From the NCBI GenBank assembly GCA_025618425.1, contig CM046852.1:7894421-7958420 (forward strand): a stretch of DNA of 64,000 bases, given 5' to 3'. This stretch comes from Heliocidaris tuberculata. Its lineage: Eukaryota; Echinodermata; Echinoidea; Camarodonta; Echinometridae. The notes below the pieces were generated by a model that saw only the letters and a program-made list of their open reading frames with translations, searched no databases and was not told the origin of the DNA. The position numbers and the translations under genes are program-made. The stretch's first letter is position 1, and each line of letters starts with the position of its first letter. This document shows positions 55,032-64,000 of this stretch, piece by piece.

Positions 55032-56478
55032 GTTTCTCTCTCACTCTCCACGGTCACAACTTCTGTCTGGAAAGTGGTATTATCACGATCATTATAATAA
55101 TTGTATTTGATTTTTCCCTGAGAATGTACAGAAAATTTTAAAGCAACAAAGTCTGAAATAAAAGAGATTTCATCTGATTTTATACATCATGTTCAAGACT
55201 CTTCTTCACTCTTCTAGAATGACGCATCATTTGAAGAAAATTAGATGTTTGTAGACGTTGATTAGAGGTGTGTGTGTGTGTGTGTATGGGGGGTGTGGAT
55301 GGGTGTTAGATTGAATGTGAATGATATGGGCGGGGTATATGCCTATGGGTGTTTTTTGAATGACAAAACGTGCCTTGTGTTTGTCAAACAAGATCACGTT
55401 GGTAAATTATTTCAACCACCCCCCCCCCCCCCCACTCCTCGATACGGATTTACGCCACTGGAATAAGTTAAAATGAAAAAAAGGTATGAAGATAAGATAA
55501 AATTAGATAATTAAAGCAAGAAAAATACCCACCAAAAAGGTAAGATACGATAACGACAAATGACTGAGAAAAGATATGAAATAAGATGATTTTTTTTTAT
55601 GACATTAAAAATGATATCAAGTTAACGTTCTGCTATCAGCTCTTCTTTTACAGGGTGATTCCGTTTTTGTCAACTTTTTATCAACACAAGTTTTTTTTTT
55701 TCATTTGTATTGGATCATTCCAATTCTTTTCTTTTGAAATCTTCCGTTTTTCGGATATGAAAACAAGTTTTGGTTCCTAATTATCATTCTATGTGAAAAC
55801 ATTCTTTGACATATCATCAGCTTACAAGCACAAGCGCGATGGGCATTCCAAATAATCGATATCAATATAAATATCTTTCATTCACTGGAATTTCGCCCAA
55901 CCTGAAAATCAATAACCATTCTTCAGTCCAGTTTATTTGATTCCATCTCAATAAAAACATTTTTACATTAGTGAAAATATGCAATTCCACATTTTAAAAA
56001 ATGTACATAATTGGAATAATACATGTATAGACATAACTACTAAAAAAAAAATTGGAATAAGGTACAGCTGTTAAAAAACAGAATAGGTGTTGTCTAGACA
56101 GTTTCCTAAGTAATTTTGAATTAAATAAATATATATTAGAAACAAGAACCATGTACTCTCTAAAAAACGGTCGAGTGATCACTGACGTCACTCCCCGGGG
56201 AATGAAACTTAGAGTGAAAATATAGTGAAACTCCACTCTTTTCCTTTTAGAGAGCACTCGATAGTCACTCGATATTAACCCCTAAACAAGTGATTGCTGA
56301 CGTGACTCCCGGGGGAGTGAAAACATAGTGAAAATTCACTCTTTTTTTAGAGAGAGAGTATTATAAGTCTTGGGTAATAAGAAATTGCACAGAATACTGG
56401 CACAAACCCTATACACACAAGGATACAAAAATAGGGATAGGAAAGAAGAAATTAAGGATAAGAAGAAAAATAGAGAAG

Positions 56479-56511
<33 letters not shown>

Positions 56512-57207
56512 GGTGACACATACATTCAATGAGTGTCACGTGTGTTCAAGAATTTTTTTCTTGAATAACGCAGTTTAAGAACAGAATTCAGTATACCCTT
56601 ACAACAGTCACAATAGATACGCACTATACTGTTGTGAAATTCACAACAATAATAGATATATTAACCTCTCTGCTCAAGGTTATTTACCTGAAATATAATC
56701 AGTTATTAAAAGAAGAATAAAGTGTTTACAATATTCCTTTTGGATGATAAATCACACTCGCTACATGAAAGTATGATACATTACAAAATGGGAAACTTTA
56801 CTAGGACGTAAGTGAAATGCGAATAATCGCTCTTATGTGTATTGTGTTTCTTTATACACTGAAATGAGTGAACTTGTATTCGTATCTTTTTGCCCCTTAT
56901 GACGCTAAGGTCTGGATACGTCCCTGACTGTAATGTTGCATATTGCATACACTGTATAGTTCTTTTAGTAACCTTATTCTCATAACCTACTTCTTCTTCT
57001 TCTACTCTCTCTCTTTCTCTCTCCTTATATCTTTTAGGTTATTGTTATCATTGTAACTATTATTATTAATTTTTTTTGTGTGTGGTTGTTATTAATATTA
57101 ATGATAATAATAATAGTACAATACTTTTATTAGGCGCTTTAAACGGATGTTTCTAAGCGCACATTGTCATAATTATCATCATCATTATTATTACATAATA
57201 ATGATGA

Positions 57208-57241
<34 letters not shown>

Positions 57242-57307
57242 GAAATATTAATATTATCAGTTATTATTATTATCATTTTCATTATTATAAATACATTATC
57301 ATTATTA

Positions 57308-57341
<34 letters not shown>

Positions 57342-57402
57342 TTATTACTATCATTATTAAAATTATTATCATTCACTATCCTCCCCTCCATCTCCCCATA
57401 TT

Positions 57403-57434
<32 letters not shown>

Positions 57435-60400
57435 TATCGTCGTTATTATTATCATCATTATCATCTTCATCATTATCATCAATATCATCATCATGATCAT
57501 CGTTATTATCATTATCATCATTATTATCGTTATTATCATTATTATCATTCTTGTCATCATCATCATCATCATCATCATCATTATCATCGTTATTAATATT
57601 ATTTTAAGTGAATCAACTGTAATCAAAATAAATTATGTGGAATATTAATGGTCCCCTTTTCCTAATATTTCAAAGTTCTTTACTTATTATTTTCAAACAG
57701 TACCTCCATAACGGTAACAGCTACAGAACAAAGGACGCTGGTGAATGTTCATCCATCATGTTTGGCCTTAAGGAAGAGGTTGGCATCTTGGCCAGAACAC
57801 TCAAACTCTTTGAGGTAATTCCCTTTTTCAGATTACTTGGTGTCCAGTCTAAGTAGCCTTACCAGTGCATGCCTTTAAAGACCCAGGTTTGTGCTTACTG
57901 TTGTACATTACAGTTAACACCATTCCCCTCCTTAAGTGTTCTGTATACAGTTCCCTTTTCGGCAAAATTTTTTTTTTGAGAGACAAAAGGGCTATAACTC
58001 TGTGATTACGAGATTACATTTATAAGATTATAATTCCTTCATGTACTAACTAACTGACTAAACTACCTGATTGCAGGAAAAAGGAATAAATCTGACTCAC
58101 ATTGAGTCGAGGCCTTCCAAGAGGATGCCGGGTAGTTACGAGTTTCTGGTGACTAGTGAAGCTCCCTCTACGGTGCTTCAGGAAACCTTGAACAGCCTCA
58201 AGGATCGGGTCACGTATCATCAGGTGCTCTCTAGATCCAAGAGATCTACGGACTCAAGTAGGTCTAGATCTTAATATTTACAAGTCCTAAGTAAGTTTTG
58301 ATTAGAAAAATATATTTACAAGTTACAAGCAGTCTATAGTTTCAAGTTTTTAACTTGGAAAAAAATTCTAGTCTAGAACTACTACCATTGGATCTCCTGA
58401 TCAATCTGCGCTCTCAATTAGGTCTAGATCCTAAATATTCTGTTGTAACTTTACTAAAATAGCACAGAAGTAGTTATCTATCTTAAAATGCCGGGAGATA
58501 AGTGCTGTTAACATTGTTGGCAGCTTTATGGCAAAAATGATTATCGTTGTTTTTTCGGTTAAAATACCTATTGTATAACATGTTCTTTAGTGTGTGCTTC
58601 GTAAACGCACTCGGGAAGCATTGCAAAAATTGATTAGAATTCCCTTTCTTTGACTGTTTTTTAAAAACTGATGTGTCGTCTCGTCTTATTAGTTATGTTT
58701 ACCAGAAAATTTAAAATAAATTTCACCCTGATTACAAGCTGGTATTAAAAGAAGTCTAAAAATTAAAGAAACAGACCAGTGAAGGTTTGAGCAAAATCCG
58801 ATAAGAAATAAGAAAGTTATGAATTTTTGAAGTTGTAATCAATCATAGAAAAATTGGCAACTCCGTGACGTATCTTGCGAGCTCCTCTCCCATTTGTCCT
58901 TTACCCCCAAAATCATTCATTTCCATTTTCTTTAAAGAAAACATTCAAACATATACATGGACCTTTAGATGTAATAATTGTTAATACACACGACCTGTAT
59001 TAAACAATTCTATTCCTTCATCAGAAACTAAGAAAACGAAAATTTATGAAATTTTCTGAACTGAGCGAATGGGAGAAGAACTCGCAAGATAAGTCACAGA
59101 GTTGCCAATTTGTGTTTGATTGATTACAACTTCAAGCTACAACTTACCGCTACAAGTCGCTAACACTATGGTTAGTTTTTTAAACTATAACTAGAACCCC
59201 CCAAAACAAACAAACAAACAAACAAACAAAAACCACCCCGGGATATACATGTACGTACACGGTCCCCCTTCTACACTGTCTAACGGCATGTAGCCATTTA
59301 TTTTTATTTGAAAATATTCATCAAAGCAGTGGCGGTTATTTTGTTGTTTTTTGTTGGGGGGGGGGGGGCACAACCGTCCCGTGCCCCTGTGAAACATAAA
59401 TTGCATACCTAAAGTGCACAACAGAAAATTGCCCCTTAATTGTGTAATTTCGGAATCATACCCCCCCCCCCCCCCCCCCCCCCCGCTTTTCAAAATTCTG
59501 GATAAACCCCTGCATAAGTGCCTGCATTTTTAAGTGTGACTGTCTCTAAGTCATAGTATGGCCTTTGAATAATGAATAGTGAATTCATATTAATATTTAA
59601 GATTTAATACGTATACTTGTCCAGTTGGAATTGCTTTTTTAATTGCAAGGATAAGAGTAATTGCATTTACACCATATTGACAAAACAAGGATATCAATTA
59701 TGAATTTACAAAGCAATTTTGTTTATAAGAAAATTTCTGAAAAATTCTCATTAATTTATGAGATTTTAAGAGCAATATGGTTATTTTCCTTTGAAATAAA
59801 TGCTTCATAATGATTGAAAGAGTCATTATTTTTTTTTTTTCATGAGGTTTTCATTTTTTAAGCGAATGAACAGGGTGCCATGCCACTCTTGTGCACTCCT
59901 GGCTACGCCTATGCATAGTAATATATCCATCTCTAGAGATGCTCAAGGCACTTTAAAAATAATTTCAATATAATTATAATAAAACTCCTTAATTGCTTGA
60001 ATGAATTACAATACTCCAACACTAGTTTCCTTACTTCCTGACAAAATATTATACTCAAATGGGATAAGGTATTGTAAACTCTAACATTTAAACGTAGCAC
60101 CATACAGTGGTTTCCTAAATTTCATGATTCTTATGATGGAAAAGATTATCTTTAAAATTATAAACATTAACACTTAACCATTTTCACCAAACACCTGCTT
60201 TTTTTAATAGTTCCATGGTTCCCAAGGAAGATCAGGGATTTGGATGAGTTTGCCAACCACAATCTCAATGCAGATGTTGATCTGCAGTCCGACCATCCAG
60301 TAAGTATCAATACAAGTATATATTCAGATGTTTTGTCAAGTGGCATGAAGTATATATCTTTAAAGTGGAATTTTGGGTATTATCAGTTATATTTGGCTTC

Positions 60401-60626
60401 AAAATATTCACACCAAAGAATGCAAATTACACTCTTTCTATACTTTTGATATGCGCTTTCAGAGATTCCCCTTGCTTCTACACCAGTAATGATAAAAAAA
60501 AATGAACAACTTCCGCCAGGAACACCACGCTGTGACTTACATGAGCGCTAGCTTTAAAATGATCATCTATCATTATTATTATTATTATAATTATCATTAT
60601 TATTATTAATATTATTATTATTATTA

Positions 60627-60657
<31 letters not shown>

Positions 60658-62489
60658 CATTATTATTATTATTATCATTATTATTATTATTATTATTACT
60701 ATTGTGGTTATCATTATTATTATTATTATTATCATTATTATTATTATTATTATCATTATTATTATTATTATTATCATTATTATCATTATTATTATTATTA
60801 TTATCATCATTATTTAACCTTATATTATTGCATATATAAGTTTATACCATTTATATCATATCTGCTTAGTTGTTTGTTTTGTTTTGTTTTGTTTTGACCA
60901 TTGTATATGATATGTATTTCTGTTAAACTACCTGAGTTATTTACTACATGCTATTATATTTAAATCTTTAGATAAATTATGAATTACATTGTATTATTGA
61001 TTGTTGTAAAGCGCATAGAGAATCTATTATTATGCGCTATATAAAAATGACTTTATTATTATTATTATTATTGTTATTATAATTATTATTTTCAAAAAAA
61101 ATATTATCAAAATTATTATTTCTTTTATTATTATCATGATTATTATTATTATTGTTATTACTGTTGTTGCTTTATTATTATCCGTATTCGTAGTACTAAA
61201 ATGTAACCTTTTTTGGTAACTCTTGCTACAGGGATTTACCGATCCAGTGTACAGAAAACGCAGAAACCAACTTGCCGACATCGCATACAAGTACCGCCAG
61301 TAAGTGCGAAACACTTTCTCTTTAACACCTGAGATATTCACTATTCAGTAGGGGTACAAGTGACTGACCCATGGAACTTGTCAGTATGAATTCTTTACAA
61401 ATAAAATTCAAGTTTAATCATTATTATACCGAACGGTTTGACATAATATATTTTTTAAATTTCTTGAACCCTGTGAGTTAAACTTAAAATTCAAATTAAC
61501 ATTTGAGTATCTGAATATAAAAACGACCCAAGTCCATGGCAGGTCATTTAAAATATACTTTAAAAAAAAACTTAATATTTTTTTTAATTTGTCCAATAAC
61601 ATTACATTTGACTATGATGGTAAGGCAACATCGTAAATACAAGTTTAAATCTTGTACATTGTTATCATAATTGACATTCACGTTACTTGTAGGGGGGTCC
61701 TTTTGTTTGATGGACTTGGGTCGTTTTTTGAATTATATGGACTTGGGTCATTCTTTGAATCATATACAGAGTAGGCTACTGTGGTAATAGGTCTTCTAGA
61801 AAGAATATATAATAGAGTTGTGTTATTTTTTTTCAGCTTTTAATCAGTATGGCTTACAAATCTGTGGTTGCATACTACGGCACAACGTCCCTCATCACCT
61901 AGCATGTTAATTTATGGGATAGTGTGTGTGTGCGTGTGTTAATGAGGGCACATGTATGTGTTATGCCAAAGGGCGCTATGATATGAATGTAAAACTGACC
62001 CAAGTCCTGGACTTGGGTCATTCTTACATTCATACTAGATTTCACTCATTCATTTTAGGCACTTCCGGGGGAAATTCAGGTTTATCATTTATACACAAGA
62101 TGGGCAACAATTTCCCATGTTTAACTCAATTTGGCCAAAAACTGGACTTGGGCCGTTTTTATATTCAGGTCTTCATTTATTTTCAAGCTTCCATCGTTTT
62201 TGAGGACATTTAACATCTCTTCGCACAGTATACAATATATATAAAGTAACTGATCTCATGCCTTGCTTTGAATGTCATTGTTTCTTTTCTAGTGGCGAGC
62301 CCATTCCCAGAGTGACATACACCAAGTCCGAAATCCAGACATGGAACACAATCTTTACTCAGCTAAGGGATCTTTATAAGACCCATGCGTGCCAGGAGTT
62401 CAACGATAATTTCAATCTTCTCGTGGAGAACTGCGGATATCAACCAGACAATATCCCTCAGCTTGAAGATGTCTCCAACTTCCTCAAGG
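53320..62489 (+). CDS. Aromatic amino acid hydroxylase, phenylalanine-hydroxylase-like (3' partial)
   Basis: This is a tetrahydrobiopterin-dependent iron enzyme that hydroxylates an aromatic amino acid. Exons seen: 53320-53382, 57701-57814, 58077-58257, 60211-60299, 61232-61299 and 62293-62489, giving 237 codons plus one base. Residues ~22-115 form the ACT regulatory domain ([31 protein letters not shown]). The catalytic domain starts at [17 protein letters not shown] and continues through [24 protein letters not shown] and [14 protein letters not shown]. The iron ligands (two His, one Glu) lie beyond the window. From memory, exons 4-6 (89, 68 and 197 bp) equal the human PAH exon lengths. LTHIESRPS and RHGEPIP favour PAH, whereas VSNFLK is also TPH-like, so tryptophan hydroxylase remains possible. 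Exon 1 encodes only 21 residues and is predicted from ORF, phase and a GTAAGA donor. Confidence 0.87.
53595..54103. mobile_element. TTAAAG MITE, family shared with 31654-32155
   Basis: TTAA at 53595-53598 and 54100-54103. The left end is AGGTAATGTTTAGTTTTTG; the right end is the inverse of AGCTCATATACAGTTTTGG. It lies in hydroxylase intron 1. Confidence 0.7.
54310..54725. repeat. ATT/ATC and TTC trinucleotide microsatellites
   Basis: A long ATT/ATC block (to about 54600) is followed by a TTC block (about 54650-54725). The long hydrophobic or His/Tyr-rich open frames here are artefacts of the repeat. It lies in hydroxylase intron 1. Confidence 0.95.
55001..55046. repeat. (CT)n microsatellite
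   Basis: CT units with a few interruptions, in hydroxylase intron 1. Confidence 0.9.
56154..56347. mobile_element. Possible MITE with CTCTCTAAAAAA ends and duplicated CRE-like core
   Basis: CTCTCTAAAAAAC at the left faces TTTTTTTAGAGAG at the right. Two internal segments, TGACGTCACTCCCCGGGG and TGACGTGACTCCCGGGGG, are direct near-repeats with AGTGAAA-type tails. It could be two tandem units of a short element. Confidence 0.55.
57184..57600. repeat. ACT, ATT and ATC trinucleotide microsatellites
   Basis: Successive blocks of ACT, ATT and ATC triplets end about 100 bp before hydroxylase exon 2. Confidence 0.95.
58725..59135. mobile_element. Decayed relative of the foldback MITE at 37050
   Basis: It shares GGTTTGAGCAAAATCCGATA, AGTTGTAATCAATCA and CTCCGTGACGTATCTTG with 37050-37666, followed by an inverted arm. 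Terminal TTAA sites are lost. It lies in hydroxylase intron 3. Confidence 0.65.
59461..59484. repeat. 24-nt C homopolymer
   Basis: An uninterrupted C run in hydroxylase intron 3. A G run occurs nearby at about 59355. Confidence 0.95.
60565..60815. repeat. (ATT)n/(ATC)n microsatellite
   Basis: About 250 bp of ATT units with periodic ATC in hydroxylase intron 4. A shorter ATT block continues at 61050-61180. Confidence 0.95.
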
Positions 62490-62788
62490 GTAAGGAGTCA
62501 CATCAAACTTTGGTCCTTGGTGAACCAAAGCCTCGGCATGAAATTAAATGTAGAAGAAAGTTCCCGGTATTGACGGTCAACGAGACCGAAATTCAATGCT
62601 CCTTTTTTCAAAGGGCTAAGGTTCAGGAACCAGAAAGTTGAAAAGTTTTTCTGAGATCGATGGTCCACGAGACCCAAATTCATCATTATTTCATTTCTCT
62701 GACTCGGAGAGTTTCAGTCTTGTGAAACTTTTGAAGATAGGTATAAGAGGGTCTACAAGTCCGAGTGTTCAGAAATACTAGGGGACCT

Positions 62789-63101
62789 TACCATGCCGGA
62801 AAGAACAGTGTCCCACAGTGTGTTCACAGTGTGAAAAACATTGTGAAATCATCTTCACACTGTTAAATTCGAGCGTTTTAACAGATTGTGAATCACATCT
62901 TCACATTGTGAGCGAGTAAATTCACTCTGTGAAATCGAACATCACTATGTGAACACTCTGTGGTAAACAACACTATGGAGGTGTCCACCGTGTGAAATCA
63001 TCTTCACACTGTTAGATTCGAGCGTTTAACATTGTGAATCACATCTTCACAGAGTCGACTATGTGAACACACTGTGGGACACTGGCCTTTCCGGCAGGGT
63101 A
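62789..63101. mobile_element. TA-flanked MITE packed with TTCACANTGTGAA palindromes
   Basis: TA at 62789-62790 and 63100-63101. The left end is CCATGCCGGAAAGAACAGTG, and the right end is the inverse of CCCTGCCGGAAAGGCCAGTG. Inverted similarity continues for about 40 bp (TCCCACAGTGTGTTCACA). The interior has two near-direct repeats of GTGAAATCATCTTCACACTG and several TTCACA/TGTGAA pairs. Confidence 0.82.
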
Positions 63102-63179
63102 TAGGTCCAGCAAACCCCAATATAGTCAAAGGTCAGCAAGTACAACATTATTTTGGATTCGCTCGTGCAAGCACCTTCT

Positions 63180-63515
63180 GTCAGTTACATATCATTTTTC
63201 CGAAGGTTCGCTAACCCGACGGTTCGTAATTCCGAAAATGAAATAGGGTTCATAATTCCGAAAATGAAGAAGGGTTCATATTTCCGAAGGTTCGTAATTC
63301 CGAAAAGTTACGTAGGGCTCTATTGCCTCTTCGGAATTATGAACCCTTTTTTCATTTTCGGAATTAAGAACCTTCGGAATAACGAAACTTCGGAATAATG
63401 TTCAGAGTTATGGAGCCTATTTCATTTTCGGAATTATGAACCCCCTAGTATGGGAAATTTGTGTTTCGGAATTACGAACCTTTCGGAAAAAGGAACCTTC
63501 GGAAAATCGTCCCCC
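63180..63515. repeat. Array of GGTTCGTAATTCCGAAAATG units in both orientations
   Basis: TTCCGAAAATGAA, GGTTCGTAATTCCGAA and their reverse complements occur about a dozen times, plus-orientation units first and inverted ones after about 63330. The block can fold in many registers. It ends in a short C run. Confidence 0.85.
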
Positions 63516-63747
63516 CCCCCCCTCTTCTGTCAACTGATGGGCTGCAGCGCGGCCCAGTGACTCAAAACATGATAAAGCTAGGAAATTCTCGAAGTATTTA
63601 GTTCTCACATGCCTTGGGTACTTTGCGGTAAGTTTATTATACATAAAATAAGTCACCAGTGACGAATGAACATATAAACATGTTAAAGAAAACCTAGAAC
63701 GTTATGCAGTTTCTTTCTCTCTCGGGAAATTGCTTCTTTACAACATG

Positions 63748-64000
63748 TACAGTGCGTCCACCCAAAAAAAGTTAACAGTTTGAAAAAGTCTCCAAAAATA
63801 AATATTTAAAAATAGTTGTATGAAATTTTTATAGCGGTGGATAGCTTAGGGTCTCTTCTATCAAATGTCATTAAAAAAATCTGGCGATATTTTAAGCTCG
63901 AGTGAGCAAAAGCCTTTGTTGCGAAAGGGTGCAAAATCTAGACTTGACCGTTAAAAGTTGGACAGTTGGAAAAAGTCTCCCGAAATGAACATTATTTTCA
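63748..64000. mobile_element. Left end of a mariner-like element, cut by the window edge
   Basis: TA followed by CAGTGCGTCCACCCAAAAAA, with AGTTAACAGTTTGAAAAAGT repeated in diverged form near 63955. CAGTGCGTCC-type ends preceded by TA are common in Tc1/mariner relatives. The rest is outside the window. Confidence 0.5.

Larger units (their letters stand above)
62490..64000. other. Hydroxylase intron after exon 6 (to window edge)
   Basis: No exon was recognised. It contains the TA-flanked palindromic element, the TTCGGAATTACGAACC array and a transposon end listed below. The catalytic exons must lie beyond 64000. Confidence 0.65.

Noticed and set aside
53320..62489. Tyrosine hydroxylase identity
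   Set aside because: The ACT region LTHIESRPS and RHGEPIP segments fit PAH better, and the long TH-type N-terminal extension is missing. TPH could not be excluded.

Overview
This window is animal nuclear DNA. All genes are intron-rich with GT/AG splice sites, and the protein set is that of a deuterostome or other bilaterian. The dense miniature transposons, frequent ACATGTAC-type motifs and AT-rich introns fit an echinoderm, most likely a sea urchin; the species call is inference. There are no bacterial operons, CRISPR arrays or intact autonomous transposons. I reconstructed five protein-coding genes exon by exon. Reading phase stays consistent across every junction.

Layout: (1) 302-7525 (+): the C-terminal 397 residues of Inscuteable (INSC), ending in the PDZ-ligand ETFV. 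Three tandem arrays built from the edges of its own exons lie in and after this gene (5212-5783, 6025-6460, 7494-9420). (2) 9421-13895: a gene-free tail-to-tail spacer full of MITEs, including a MITE nested in another MITE. (3) 13896-21370 (-): complete proteasome subunit alpha type-1 (PSMA1), nine exons, 280 aa. (4) 21371-21644: a compact head-to-head promoter. (5) 21645-29723 (+): complete mitochondrial ribosomal protein mS35 (MRPS35), nine exons, 364 aa. (6) 29724-38493: gene-free, repeat-rich spacer. (7) 38494-49903 (+): SLC35F3/F4-like membrane transporter, seven exons, 454 aa. (8) 49904-53319: spacer with MITEs and a SINE. (9) 53320-62489 and beyond the right edge (+): the first six exons of an aromatic amino acid hydroxylase, most like phenylalanine hydroxylase, covering the ACT domain and the start of the catalytic domain. 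The iron-ligand exons lie outside the window.

The genes are functionally unrelated. Two structural links stand out: the shared PSMA1/MRPS35 promoter, and the co-location of INSC, PSMA1 and an aromatic amino acid hydroxylase, which recalls human 11p15 (INSC, PSMA1, TPH1 and TH, from memory).

Non-coding DNA is dominated by non-autonomous DNA transposons whose ends and target duplications can be read directly. They include several unrelated families starting TTAAAG with TTAA duplications (T2/Kolobok-like), a piggyBac-like MITE, hAT-like MITEs with exact 8-bp duplications, pogo/Tigger-like MITEs with TA duplications, and a palindromic GGGCCC family carrying a CCAAT core. There is also a Penelope-like retroelement fossil, many trinucleotide microsatellites and more than twenty G or C homopolymer tracts. 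The most unusual feature is the INSC locus, where exon-edge fragments, splice sites and even the stop codon have been repeatedly tandem-duplicated.
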